NCBI RefSeq assembly: GCF_016185115.1
Contig: NZ_JACPOF010000020.1
Coordinates: forward strand, 1 to 64,000
Reading direction: 5' to 3'
DNA length: 64,000 nt
Source of the DNA: Polaromonas sp.
Lineage (GTDB): Bacteria; Pseudomonadota; Gammaproteobacteria; Burkholderiales; Burkholderiaceae_C
The notes under the pieces are model-generated. The model saw only the letters and a list, made by a program, of their open reading frames with translations, searched no databases and was not told the origin of the DNA. The translations under genes were made by a program, and so were the position numbers. Positions 16,730-25,239 of the stretch are shown here, one piece after another. Position 1 is the first letter of the stretch. Each line of letters begins with the position of its first letter.

Positions 16730-18046
16730 ATGTCCAATCCCCCGTTCATGCCTACGCAGGCCGGCTTTCCAGCGGGCGCCAGGGCGACCCAGCAGCTGAA
16801 AAAATACATCCCGCAAATGCCTTTGTCCGAGCGCAACAGCCGCTGGGACCGGCTGCGGAAAAAAATGAGGTTTGCAGGCGTAGATGCCCTGGTATTTCTG
16901 GGTAACGATATTTACTGGGGCATGGGCATGGCCAACATGCGGTATATGTTCCAGGTCGAATCACAAATCGGCGGAGACGCCTTGTTTCCGATGGAAGGTG
17001 ACCCTGTCATCTGGACAGCGCCAGTTCACATGCACAGGCCGACGTCCATGTATCTGTCCATTCAGGACTGGGTGTCGGACATCCGGCCAAAAGGCGGTCC
17101 CACGGCCATAGCTGGTGAAATTCACGCCAAGGCACTCCAGGCCTCAAAAATTGGCCTGGTAGGGTTCAGCAACACCCTGCAAACCACGAACCTGCTGATG
17201 TATGAGGTGGAAAGCCTTAAAAAGCTTTTGCCGGGCGCGAATTTTGTCGACATGACGTGGGCAGTGGAAGAAATGCGCATGATCAAAAGTGAGCTGGAAA
17301 TTGACATGTTGCGCAAGGCGTCTGTAATTTCGCGCAAGGTCATAGACGCCATGGTGGTCGCGGCTGGGCAAAGCGGGGCCACCGAAGCCTCTGTGTACGC
17401 CGAAATGGTCAGGACGCAGATTTCCAATGGAGCCGAGCCTTACATTTTCAACCTGCTCGCCTCGGGACCCATCGAACACCCCAAAGAAGAGATCTGGCAT
17501 CTCCTTCATGGCTGCGAGCAACCCCTCACGCCAAGCATGAGACCCCTTGAAAAGAACGATCTGATCATTGCGGAATGGCATACAAAATATGGCGGCTACC
17601 GATGCCATTCTGAATACACCGTGTATGTCGGTAAAAAACCACCCCCTCAATTGCAGCGCATCTGGGATGTCTCATGTGAGTGCCTGGAGGCCAGCAAGGA
17701 AGCGCTGGTGGCGGGAAGAACCATCAGGGAAGCAATAGAAATTATCGAACGTCCGGCCCGCAAGGCGAAGCTGGATTGGGTCGAGCTCGGGTTTCATGCC
17801 ATGGGTACAGCGTCACCGGAGTTCCCGACCGTGGTCTACCCTGCCGGCTTTGGCCCCGCTGCAAACGGCGCTGGAATGCAGGACCTCGTACTGGAAACCG
17901 GGATGACGTTTGGAAACAATATCGACCTGCATGACTCCGCATGGAAGCCGGACGTTGGATGCATGTACTCGGACTTCATGGTGGTGCGGGAAAGCCGCGC
18001 GGAATGCCTGGTCAATGTACCGTCCGAAATGGGAATAACAGGATGA
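16730..18046 (+). CDS. M24 (creatinase/aminopeptidase P fold) family protein with non-canonical metal ligands
   Basis: The 438-aa protein has the two-domain creatinase/prolidase layout: an N-terminal creatinase domain (~35-185) and a C-terminal pita-bread domain (~195-430). The five usual M24 metal ligands (D, D, H, E, E) appear altered. The first two fall in IIAEWHTKYGGYRCHSEYTV, where Glu replaces Asp at both expected sites. The His is kept in GFHAMGTASPEFP. The GMxFxxEP block reads GMTFGNNIDLHD, and the last site reads YSDFMVV. This resembles metal-independent creatinase-like hydrolases more than true aminopeptidases. Its stop overlaps the ATG of a TTT receptor by 4 bp, so it probably hydrolyses a small amide or imidate brought in by that receptor. 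Substrate unknown. Confidence 0.8.
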   Translation: MSNPPFMPTQAGFPAGARATQQLKKYIPQMPLSERNSRWDRLRKKMRFAGVDALVFLGNDIYWGMGMANMRYMFQVESQIGGDALFPMEGDPVIWTAPVHMHRPTSMYLSIQDWVSDIRPKGGPTAIAGEIHAKALQASKIGLVGFSNTLQTTNLLMYEVESLKKLLPGANFVDMTWAVEEMRMIKSELEIDMLRKASVISRKVIDAMVVAAGQSGATEASVYAEMVRTQISNGAEPYIFNLLASGPIEHPKEEIWHLLHGCEQPLTPSMRPLEKNDLIIAEWHTKYGGYRCHSEYTVYVGKKPPPQLQRIWDVSCECLEASKEALVAGRTIREAIEIIERPARKAKLDWVELGFHAMGTASPEFPTVVYPAGFGPAANGAGMQDLVLETGMTFGNNIDLHDSAWKPDVGCMYSDFMVVRESRAECLVNVPSEMGITG

Positions 18047-19092
18047 ACACCATGTCAAACTCCAACACAAATCATTCGCTGCGTCAGTTGCGTGTATCTT
18101 TCGGCCTGCTCATTTCCCGGCGTTTGATCGCTGTGGCCGCTCTTTCAGTTGCGGCAATCGCATGCAGCCTTCCGTTCACCCTGCATGCCCAGGTCTTTCC
18201 AGCCAAACCTGTGCGCATCATCGTCCCCGTCCCCGCAGGAAGCGGGCCGGATGTCGTCGCTAGAATGATCGCCGAAAAGATGAGTGCAGGCCTCAAGCAA
18301 CCCGTGCTTGTGGAAAACAGGCTGGGAGGCAGCGGCGTTGTGGCCATCAGCGCCCTCAAAGCGGCGGAGGCAGACGGCCATACGCTGGTGCTGCTGGACA
18401 ACGGTCAACTGGCGATCAATCCCTTTCTTTTTGAGAGGCCACGATACGACGTGGAAAATGATTTCGCTCCTGTTGGCATGGTGACGGAGACAAGTTTTCT
18501 GATGGTGACCGGGAAAAATTCACCCTACGGCTCACTGCGTGCTTTGATCGGCGCTGCCAGGTCCAAACCAGATGCCATCGCCTATGCCACTCCGTTTGTA
18601 GGAAGTCCCTCTCATCTGGGAGGTGCGAGGCTTGCGCAACTGACCGGCACGACAATGCTCCATACCCCGTTTTCCGGCCCCCAGATGCTGACATCAATAT
18701 CCAACGGAGATGTCGCCTGGGGCTTCCTCACCTTCGGGACCGCCGGCCCCCTGATCGCGTCCGACCGGTTGAAGGTCCTGGCGGTGGCTGCAGGCCAGCG
18801 TCTGTCATACCTGCCCTCAACTCCGACAATAGAGGAAGCGGGTGGTCCCAAGGGGTTCGAACTCAAGGGCTGGCTCGCCCTGGTTGCGCTAAAGGCTTCA
18901 CCTGCTTTAGCGGTGAACCGTCTCAACAATGAACTGAATGCCGCCTTGTCAGATCCTTTGATCGTGCAAAGACTGAAAGCGATGGGATTCGAACCGATGC
19001 CGGGCAATCCAAATCAGGTCACAAAACTTACCCAGCAGGATTCCAGAGTGTTTTCAGAACTTGTGAAGCTCACCGGGGCAAAATCTGATTGA
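18043..19092 (+). CDS. Tripartite tricarboxylate transporter (Bug/TctC) receptor
   Basis: The 349-aa protein starts with an ATG that overlaps the preceding stop as ATGA (18043-18046). A long N-region and hydrophobic stretch precede a signal-peptidase-like site at LHAQVFPAKPVRIIVP. The Bug/TctC hallmarks are PAGSGPDVVAR near the N terminus, ENRLGGSGVVA and DGHTLVLLDNG. Such receptors bind a carboxylate or related acid in the periplasm. No TctA/TctB membrane genes are nearby, so this is an orphan receptor, presumably serving the M24 hydrolase it is coupled to. Confidence 0.93.
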   Translation: MNTMSNSNTNHSLRQLRVSFGLLISRRLIAVAALSVAAIACSLPFTLHAQVFPAKPVRIIVPVPAGSGPDVVARMIAEKMSAGLKQPVLVENRLGGSGVVAISALKAAEADGHTLVLLDNGQLAINPFLFERPRYDVENDFAPVGMVTETSFLMVTGKNSPYGSLRALIGAARSKPDAIAYATPFVGSPSHLGGARLAQLTGTTMLHTPFSGPQMLTSISNGDVAWGFLTFGTAGPLIASDRLKVLAVAAGQRLSYLPSTPTIEEAGGPKGFELKGWLALVALKASPALAVNRLNNELNAALSDPLIVQRLKAMGFEPMPGNPNQVTKLTQQDSRVFSELVKLTGAKSD

Positions 19093-19422
19093 AGTAGTGG
19101 CCTGCGTTACCTGAATTCGGGTTTATCGGGGAGCTGCGACACCTCCGGTAAATTTACCGCCCGAAAAGCATGGGCGTCGTAAATCCTGACTTCGCTTTGC
19201 AAGCGTGTTTGTCAAGCCAGACATAGCGCCCACGAGGTCCTTCCACTTGGCGAAACCCAGGCTGGTGGTAATGGCTCTACTGCCCCCCCCCTCTCTTGAA
19301 TGCCACTCCAAGTTTTCCTGAACTTTAAGCAGAGTGTGAAGCCAGCGAACGAGGCCGGTAAGCCTGAGTTTTTTTATTAACCTCGAGCAAATTTTGACGG
19401 TGGGAGAGCTGGCAGGAGAAAT
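19093..19422. other. Intergenic region before the island, with a possible IstB relic
   Basis: No intact gene. On the minus strand, 19123-19311 encodes 62 residues including RAITTSLGFAKWKDLVG, which recalls the ITTN-L-x-F-x-x-W-x-x-V-F-G segment near the C terminus of IS21-family IstB ATPases. The match is short and the flanks do not continue it, so this is only a hint of an old insertion-sequence relic. Confidence 0.3.
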
Positions 19423-19450
19423 AAAAAAGCGCCCCGAAAGGCGCTTTTTT
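19423..19450. terminator. Strong bidirectional intrinsic terminator
   Basis: AAAAAAGCGCC-CCGAAA-GGCGCTTTTTT: a GC-rich stem flanked by A and T runs, so it works on both strands. On the minus strand it lies directly downstream of the tRNA-Ser 3' end fragment at 19461-19474, which fits the original terminator of a tRNA-Ser gene. Confidence 0.85.
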
Positions 19451-19460
19451 ATTGACTATC

Positions 19461-19474
19461 TGGCGGAGAGGGTG
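19461..19474 (-). other. Attachment-site copy: 3' end of a tRNA-Ser gene
   Basis: The minus strand reads CACCCTCTCCGCCA, which is the acceptor-stem 3' half, discriminator G and CCA of bacterial tRNA-Ser genes (partner 5' GGAGAGG). The T-arm sequence GGTTCGAATCC that should precede it is absent, so only the duplicated 3' end is here. It is followed on the minus strand by a strong terminator. A tyrosine integrase begins 187 bp away on the other side. This is the usual sign of an integrative element that used a tRNA 3' end as attB. The intact tRNA should mark the far end of the element and is not visible in this window. Confidence 0.7.
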
Positions 19475-19660
19475 ACGGAAAAATTATAGCGCCGCATTGC
19501 CCCAAATAAATCCAACAAAGTCCAAAAAGCTAAGCCTGGCGCGGCTTTCAACGCAATTGCTATCTTTTCAGTAGTGCAAATCACACCAAAGAAATCCATA
19601 GCAACGCAATTCAAAATGTGGGTAGCATTGTGGGTAACTCTTAGCTAGAATTTCCGGCTC

Positions 19661-20908
19661 ATGACCCGGCGCAACTTACTTTCCGACCCTGCCGTGAACA
19701 GCAAAAAAAAGCTGCCCGGCTACTACTTGGACGGACACGGCTTGTATTTACAGGTTACTGAAAAGGGCGCCCGCTCCTGGATCTTCAGGTACACCAAACA
19801 CAAGAAGACTCGAGAAATGGGCCTAGGGTCCGTGGATGCCTTTAGTCTGGCCCAAGCCCGAGAAAGGGCAAGGGTCTGTCGCCAGCAGCTGGCCGACGGC
19901 TGGGACCCGATCGATTTGCGGAACAAAGAGCGGGACGACCGCGCCGCAGCCAAAGCCCAGACCGAATCACAGAACAAGACGTTCGAGCAATGCGCCGAAG
20001 AATGCTTGCAGGCTAACGCCCAGAACTGGAAGAACGCCAAGCATGGCGATCAGTGGATCAACACACTGAAGAAGTATGCGATCCCCAAATTCGGTATGCG
20101 CCCCATCAACAGTCTCACCAAACAGCACATCGTGGATGCGCTTGCACCTATTTGGACGACCAAGGCGGAGACGGCCACCAGGGTGTTTCAGCGGGTGCGT
20201 ACCGTGTTCAATTTCGCCGCCGCCAAAGACTACAGCGTTGGCAGAGACAGCGAATTCTGGGAGCAGGTGAAACTGGCGCTGGGCTCCAATGAGCGTGCTC
20301 GCAAGGTGGAACACCATTCCTCTTGTCCCCACCGCTTTGTGGGCAGTCTGCTTCAAGCGGTAGACGAGGGCACTTCCGCCGACCAGGTCAAGCTGGCGCT
20401 GAGATTTATCGTCCTCACAGCCTCCCGCTCAGGAGAAGTCCGTGGTGCGACCTGGAATGAAGTGAGTGAGGACTTCAAAGACTGGGTAGTGCCATCCGAG
20501 CGGATGAAGGCGGAGCGTTCCCACCATGTGCCATTATCGGCAGCGGCGCAAGAGACCTTGAAGAGGGCGAAGGTCACCTTCCCGCCAGAATCGTCCAATT
20601 CCTTGATCTTCCCCAGTCTTCGCGGCAAGGTTCTCAGCGATATGGTCTTTACGCAAATGCTGCGTCGCATGAATGTCCCGTTCACTGTGCACGGGTTCAG
20701 GGCGAGCTTCCGCACCTGGGGCGACGAAGCCACCGACTATCCCCACGAGATGCTTGAGTTCGCGCTTGCGCACACGGTTGGCGACCTGACTGTTCGTGCC
20801 TATGCGCGAGGCAGCATGGTCGAACGCCGCAGGCAACTGATGGAAGATTGGGCTACGCATGTGGCGAGCAGCCGTGATCTGCGTTTCGATGCAAGCAAAA
20901 TGCAGTGA
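19661..20908 (+). CDS. Tyrosine integrase of the island (P4/DUF4102 type)
   Basis: The 415-aa integrase has the N-terminal DUF4102-like arm domain (GYYLDGHGLYLQVTEKGARSW), a core-binding domain (~100-190) and a catalytic domain with the expected residues: Arg256 (TASRSGEVRG), His344 and Arg347 (HGFR), His371 (LAHTVGD) and the nucleophile Tyr381 (RAYARG). It is transcribed away from the tRNA-Ser att copy at 19461-19474 and most likely catalyses integration at that tRNA. Length and motifs are complete, so it may be active. Confidence 0.95.
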   Translation: MTRRNLLSDPAVNSKKKLPGYYLDGHGLYLQVTEKGARSWIFRYTKHKKTREMGLGSVDAFSLAQARERARVCRQQLADGWDPIDLRNKERDDRAAAKAQTESQNKTFEQCAEECLQANAQNWKNAKHGDQWINTLKKYAIPKFGMRPINSLTKQHIVDALAPIWTTKAETATRVFQRVRTVFNFAAAKDYSVGRDSEFWEQVKLALGSNERARKVEHHSSCPHRFVGSLLQAVDEGTSADQVKLALRFIVLTASRSGEVRGATWNEVSEDFKDWVVPSERMKAERSHHVPLSAAAQETLKRAKVTFPPESSNSLIFPSLRGKVLSDMVFTQMLRRMNVPFTVHGFRASFRTWGDEATDYPHEMLEFALAHTVGDLTVRAYARGSMVERRRQLMEDWATHVASSRDLRFDASKMQ

Positions 20909-20956
20909 CAGACGACTGATATTGAGCGCTGCCAAAATTAAATAGGAGGAGACGAA

Positions 20957-21277
20957 ATGACTGCCTACGATTCCGAGATTCTTGAACAATTTGCGGACCG
21001 GCTCTACGCCAAAGCCTCAACAGTTGTGCTCAAGTGCATTTTTGTTTGGCTCTTCTTGGGACTCATCGCTGGAGGGGCGCTCGTGGGCTGGATTAAACCG
21101 TCAGATGCGGTCGGAGTTCTGTTTGTGGTGGGCTTCTCGAGCTTCATGTTCGCAATGATTGGCTACTTCACTGGCAATGGGAAAGCATTCGAGCTGCGGC
21201 TGGAAGCTCAGCGCACACTCTGCTACGTTGCGATTGAACGGAATACGCGGCACCCGAACCCGCACCCACTGATGTAA
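20957..21277 (+). CDS. Small membrane protein of unknown function
   Basis: The 106-aa product is preceded by a strong AGGAGG site at 20944-20949. Residues ~24-48 (VVLKCIFVWLFLGLIAGGALVGW) and ~52-76 (SDAVGVLFVVGFSSFMFAMIGYF) form two hydrophobic segments connected by a very short turn, predicting a helical hairpin in the inner membrane with a basic C-terminal tail. No family is recognised. It follows the integrase by 48 bp and precedes a TIGR02391 protein. Small two-helix proteins beside defence genes are often membrane effectors, but nothing specific supports that here. Confidence 0.6.
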   Translation: MTAYDSEILEQFADRLYAKASTVVLKCIFVWLFLGLIAGGALVGWIKPSDAVGVLFVVGFSSFMFAMIGYFTGNGKAFELRLEAQRTLCYVAIERNTRHPNPHPLM

Positions 21278-21425
21278 GAGCCTGGTTCCGAAACTGAAAG
21301 TTGATGCGACATTTGGACCAGGCTCAGACTCCAGGGTGAGCAGGTCAAATTGTGCTGAGAGGGACGCCAAAACGCTTATTTCAGAGTTTTTGCTGTTGCT
21401 AAACTTCCACCAATAGGGGAAGGAC

Positions 21426-22169
21426 ATGCCAAGACTTACAGACTTCTACCAAACCGGTAACGATCTTCTCGCGACACCTGTTCACGAATTGGCCGAAACC
21501 GTGCTGCGCATCGCGGCGGACCGACGCCAGCGCCTTATGGTTCACGTTCAAGAGTTTGACCGGGACATCAACGGTGACCACGGTCAAGGTGGCTACGCCG
21601 CACACCATCGTGACGACATTCAGGCCGCCATTGCAGAGGCTTGGAATTATTTAACAACGGCGGGCCTGCTCATCCCCGCGCCAGGCACCAACGGGACAAA
21701 TGGCTGGTATCGCTTAAGCCGTGCGGGTGATCACGTAATTGCCACCAATAACTTCCAACGGTTTAAACGGCAAATTGGTTTTCCTAAGGAGCTTCTGCAC
21801 CCTTCAATTGCTGATGATGTGTGGGCAGACTTATTGCGTGGGAGACTCGATACAGCAGTGTTTGAGGCATTCCGAGCTGTCGAGGTTGCGGTGCGCATGG
21901 CAGGCGGATATGGCCCGAACGACTTGGGCATAAACCTTATGAGACAGGCATTCCACAAAGACACCGGGCCGCTTCGAGATCAAACCAAGACAGACGCCGA
22001 AAGGGAAAATCTCGCTCACCTGTTCGTCGGCGCCATTTCATACAAAAACGGAGTCTCTCATCGCACCGGCATGATTACCGACCTAGCCGATGCGCAGGAA
22101 ATGGTCATTCTTGCAACCCATCTGCTCAGGATTGTTGATGCTCGAGTGGCCACAAGGCCCACAAACTGA
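21426..22169 (+). CDS. TIGR02391 (Ymh-like) family protein
   Basis: The 247-aa protein has a GGGGAAGGA ribosome site just before the ATG. Its C-terminal half (~125-240) fits the TIGR02391/Ymh family found in mobile elements and defence loci: LHPSIADDVWADLLRGRLDTAVFEAFRAVEVAVR, then LGINLMRQAF, then LFVGAISYKNGVSHR. The N-terminal half (residues ~45-105) looks like a winged-helix-type segment (AIAEAWNYLTTAGLLIPAP...GWYRLSRAG), suggesting nucleic-acid binding. Function of the family is unknown. It stands alone within the integrase-proximal part of the island. Confidence 0.7.
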   Translation: MPRLTDFYQTGNDLLATPVHELAETVLRIAADRRQRLMVHVQEFDRDINGDHGQGGYAAHHRDDIQAAIAEAWNYLTTAGLLIPAPGTNGTNGWYRLSRAGDHVIATNNFQRFKRQIGFPKELLHPSIADDVWADLLRGRLDTAVFEAFRAVEVAVRMAGGYGPNDLGINLMRQAFHKDTGPLRDQTKTDAERENLAHLFVGAISYKNGVSHRTGMITDLADAQEMVILATHLLRIVDARVATRPTN

Positions 22170-22218
22170 AGCTATCCACATTGCTAGTGGAACTCTGCAT
22201 GATGCACCTTAGTGAGAA

Positions 22219-23307
22219 CTATGCGGCATTCAATATGTCTTGCCAGATTGTCGAGAATCGCATGACCTTCTGCTTGTCTCGCAGGTAGAGCGCGGTTGCG
22301 GTGAAATTGTCCATTGAAACGCCCCCCAATTCCAGATCCGCTTTGCCACATCGCTCTGGTAGGGCCCTATCCCAACCTTCAAAAAAAGGCCACGGTACCG
22401 CTATCAGACGCTGGTCCTGGTGAGTGATGATCATCCAGCCGGTCCCGTCATGCAACCCATAAAACATAAACGTTGTGTTTGGCTTCCGCCATGTTGCCCA
22501 CGGTGTCTCATCGGTGGGGGATGGGTTAGCTGGCTGCGGTTGCGGAGCATTGAGAATTACCTCAGTCAGCGGCATACGCCCCGACATTGTTCGCAGGCTT
22601 AGGATCTCTTGAGCGACCTTTTCTTGACTGCGCCTCTCCTTTTCATATTCGCGCTCAAGCGCCGTCGCAGCGGCAAAAGCCTCTTCCTGGATTGCTGCCA
22701 CCTGACCTGTGACATCAGGCAAGTAAATCCAATGAAATCCTCCACCTCTAGAGATGTGACTTATCGCATCGGACAAAGCTCTTAGCTGACCAGGCTCAGG
22801 CGACGGAATAAGAAATTGGACTTCGCCAACGTCAATACCAAGGTCAGGATTTCGCGTGTTCGGCTGCGCCGCCACGTCAACATACAAAACCACTGAAACT
22901 CCAGAGTCGGTCAGCATTCGTCCCACCTCTCCCTTCTGAGCGGGATGGGAACGCCAATCAGAGATTGAAAGACACTGGGGTATCCAGTTAAATTCTCGCG
23001 TAACGATACGGGGGAATTTCCCCGCCCTGATCACGGCTGTGTACGGCGGTAACTCTAGATGCGGCGTGAGTCGCAGATGCTTTATTGCTACACGACGCAA
23101 TAAATTGGTAGCACCAACTAGGCACTCAGGCCGCTCCTGACTAGCCTCATGAGCAAAATGCCAAGCATTGACTTCGCCTCTCTTGGCAACCAGCGGGCTT
23201 GCGCAGCTAGGACAAAAACATTGGCAGGCAAGGCCTCGTGGCACATCTCCCACAAAACGGATCGCCCCTGTGGAATCCAGCCCAGCAAATAATCCCAACT
23301 CGGCCAT
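22219..23307 (-). CDS. CoiA-like protein (competence/nuclease-related)
   Basis: The 362-aa protein has a CoiA-like N terminus: CFCPSCASPLVAKRGEVNAWHFAHEA (residues ~30-55), a Cys-x-x-Cys zinc-binding element followed by the W-HFAH motif. CoiA family proteins carry a PD-(D/E)xK-like nuclease region and occur in competence loci and in mobile elements. The middle (RIVTREFNWIPQCLSISDWRSHPAQKGEVGRMLTDSGVSVVLYVDV) could be that nuclease region, and residues ~205-235 form a charged helix. The C-terminal ~100 residues are not recognised. A GGGGAG ribosome site precedes the ATG. It is the only minus-strand gene in this part of the island. Confidence 0.6.
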   Translation of the reverse strand: MAELGLFAGLDSTGAIRFVGDVPRGLACQCFCPSCASPLVAKRGEVNAWHFAHEASQERPECLVGATNLLRRVAIKHLRLTPHLELPPYTAVIRAGKFPRIVTREFNWIPQCLSISDWRSHPAQKGEVGRMLTDSGVSVVLYVDVAAQPNTRNPDLGIDVGEVQFLIPSPEPGQLRALSDAISHISRGGGFHWIYLPDVTGQVAAIQEEAFAAATALEREYEKERRSQEKVAQEILSLRTMSGRMPLTEVILNAPQPQPANPSPTDETPWATWRKPNTTFMFYGLHDGTGWMIITHQDQRLIAVPWPFFEGWDRALPERCGKADLELGGVSMDNFTATALYLRDKQKVMRFSTIWQDILNAA

Positions 23308-23892
23308 TGGTCTCCCCGCCCCTTTTTTGGTGTAGAAAGCATAACCTGCGTCTCGGTACCAGCTTATAAGCCCAGGAGGGGCAATCTTGGCTCCGCAGCT
23401 GCTTCCAGCCTCATGGAATAAGCCTACTTTTGGTAGTACGAGAAGCAGGGCTCAGCGCAAGTTATTCACGCTGCAAAACAAGCAACATCTGCTGCTTTTC
23501 ATCGTCTAAGCAGTAAATCTCACCCAGACAGCACGAATCTAACCAAAAGAACAGCAAGACAGCTGAAATCTCACCGAAAAAGGTGGGTGAGACACGCTGT
23601 CTTACATAAACTGAAGGCGTCCGCAGCACTTTCTGCAGCGGACGTGCAGACCCAAAAAGCGGTGCTATACAGCAATCCAGCAGCTTGGATTGAAGCCCTG
23701 CAACTTCCCCGTCAGTACAGCCTTCAAGCGCTCACAAAGCGCCCAAGAGCAAGTCCTGTCCGAAAGGTTTCAAGGCCCTTGATGTTGCTGCTCTAGCCGC
23801 TTCTGACGGTTAGCACTTTTCCCTTCTTTAACCCCTGATTTTTCAGCGTGCCTGCACGTTGGGGAGTCGCTCGTTCCAAAGAAAGCGTGTCT
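23308..23892. other. 585-bp intergenic region with a large stem-loop
   Basis: No gene is supported. It contains the long dyad at 23556-23603 and, immediately after, a second small dyad CGTCCGC...GCGGACG (about 23617-23643). It separates the CoiA-like gene from the second recombinase module and may contain that module's promoter, a non-coding RNA or the recombinase target site. Confidence 0.5.
23556..23603. repeat. Nested inverted repeat AAGACAGC...CTCACC-GGTG...GCTGTCTT
   Basis: Outer arms AAGACAGC (23556-23563) and GCTGTCTT (23596-23603) are perfectly complementary. Inner arms CTCACC and GGTGGGTGAG pair around a GAAAAA loop. A related half (CTCACCCAGACAGC) occurs about 40 bp earlier. The structure could fold as RNA or cruciform DNA and lies about 290 bp before the 126-aa/recombinase operon. 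Confidence 0.7.
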
Positions 23893-24273
23893 ATGTCAGA
23901 AACCCCTTCAACACCTCCCACATCACTGCCCTCCGCGTCCACATCACCTCCCTCCCTCCCCGCCTCCAGACTTCGACCCCGCCTGGAACTGGGCTACGTG
24001 CGAAGTACCCGCGAAGCCCTGGCCCTGCTGCAGCGCGCAGGCGTGTCGTCGGTTGCCTTGGCCAACCGGCATGCGCGGGGCGACTGGGGCGACATCGATG
24101 GACCGCTTCGCACCTTGAATGAGGAAGCCTTGCTTAACAAGGGCGAGGTGAAGTCCGTCTACAAGCTGCAGGTGCCCTATCCCGAAACCAGTCGGACGCT
24201 GGAAGAGACGCTTTGCTGCGTCACAGACATGCACAGGCGCACCACCACTTTCATGCTGCCGGAGGAGTACTGA
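23893..24273 (+). CDS. Mobile-element conserved small protein (HARGDWGD family)
   Basis: The 126-aa product (ATG at 23893) has a Ser/Thr/Pro-rich N-terminal tail, then residues ~50-126 with ANRHARGDWGDIDGPLRTLNEEALLNKGEVKSVYKL and a C-terminal TTTFMLPEEY. The R/A-x-H-x-RGDWG...N-x-x-AL...LLS-Y...T-x-LLP-x-EY pattern is shared by small proteins common on ICEs and plasmids of proteobacteria, often mislabelled as restriction subunits. Its TGA is followed directly by the ATG of the recombinase (TGAATG), so the two are translationally coupled. Function unknown. Confidence 0.65.
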   Translation: MSETPSTPPTSLPSASTSPPSLPASRLRPRLELGYVRSTREALALLQRAGVSSVALANRHARGDWGDIDGPLRTLNEEALLNKGEVKSVYKLQVPYPETSRTLEETLCCVTDMHRRTTTFMLPEEY

Positions 24274-25185
24274 ATGGCAAGGCTCAAAGTCTCCACCTAC
24301 GTCCAGCAAAGCCTGGCGCCCAGCACCCATGCGGCCTACGCGGCGGACTTAAAGCAGTTCCTGGCCTGGGGCGGAACCATCCCGGCCCCACCCCGCATGG
24401 TGGCCAGATATCTGGCCCAGCAGGCCGAGCGCTTGAAATGCTCCACCCTTTGCAGGCACTTAGCCTCGATCGTCCGAGCCCATTCTGTGAAAGGTTTGCC
24501 GTCTCCTTGGACATCGCCTTTGGTGAAGTCGACGATACGCGGTATCAAGCGGGTGCACGGCGGATCGGTCAAGCGAGCTCATGCGCTGTCCTCCAGCATG
24601 CTCAAGAAGATCTCAGCGCCCTTAAAAGGAGAGGATCGACTTCGCAACATCCGGGACCGCGCCCTGCTCTTGGTTGGGTTTGCAGGAGGCTTTCGGCGCT
24701 CCGAAATCGTGAGTCTGAAGGTCTCGGATCTGACCTTTAGCAAACGCGGGGTCGTGATTCGGCTTCGATCCTCCAAAACGGATGCCAACCACCGGGGCCG
24801 AGACATTGCCATTGCCTATACCCGGACCAAAGACTGCCCGGTACTAGCGCTTAAAGACTGGGTGCGGGCGGCGTGTCCAGACCATGTTGGTGGGCTGCCG
24901 CTGTTCCGCCGCATTGATCGTTACGGCTTCTTGCGCGAATCCCCCCTTTGCGGAGCTTCTGTGGGCTGGATTCTCCGTCAGCGACTGAAGGCGCATGGCC
25001 TGGACACCAAAGGCTATTCAGCGCACAGCCTCAGAGCGGGGTTTGTGACCAGCTCTGTGAAGGTCGGCACACCCACTTGGGCCATCCAGCGCCAGACCGG
25101 TCACAGGACGGAGCAGATGGTGCACCGCTACATCCGCGGTATGGGTCTGTTTGACCACAACCCGAGTGCGGCGCTGATGGGCTAG
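24274..25185 (+). CDS. XerC/D-like tyrosine recombinase (second recombinase)
   Basis: The 303-aa protein lacks a DUF4102 domain and has the compact phage/Xer layout: SAM-like core-binding domain (~5-90) and catalytic domain with Arg141 (GFRRSEI), Lys in SSKTD, His251/Arg254 (AHSLRAGF), His277 (TGHRTEQ) and nucleophile Tyr286 (VHRYIRG). All six active-site positions are filled. It directly follows the 126-aa gene and is followed by a DUF932 gene, a combination seen on plasmids and integrative elements. It may resolve multimers or integrate a nested element independent of the P4-type integrase at 19661. Confidence 0.93.
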   Translation: MARLKVSTYVQQSLAPSTHAAYAADLKQFLAWGGTIPAPPRMVARYLAQQAERLKCSTLCRHLASIVRAHSVKGLPSPWTSPLVKSTIRGIKRVHGGSVKRAHALSSSMLKKISAPLKGEDRLRNIRDRALLLVGFAGGFRRSEIVSLKVSDLTFSKRGVVIRLRSSKTDANHRGRDIAIAYTRTKDCPVLALKDWVRAACPDHVGGLPLFRRIDRYGFLRESPLCGASVGWILRQRLKAHGLDTKGYSAHSLRAGFVTSSVKVGTPTWAIQRQTGHRTEQMVHRYIRGMGLFDHNPSAALMG

Positions 25186-25239
25186 ATCCACCCACACATC
25201 TTTATTTCATTCATCACTTTAATTTCATAAGGAACTTCT

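Noticed and set aside
19123..19311. Minus-strand 62-codon frame resembling the end of IS21 IstB
   Set aside because: Only about 17 residues (AITTSLGFAKWKDLVG) look similar, the flanks do not continue the match and no terminal repeats are seen; kept only as a weak note.
22420..23342. Alternative frames overlapping the CoiA-like gene
   Set aside because: They are out-of-frame shadows; the minus-strand 362-aa frame has the zinc-ribbon and HFAH motifs and a ribosome site.
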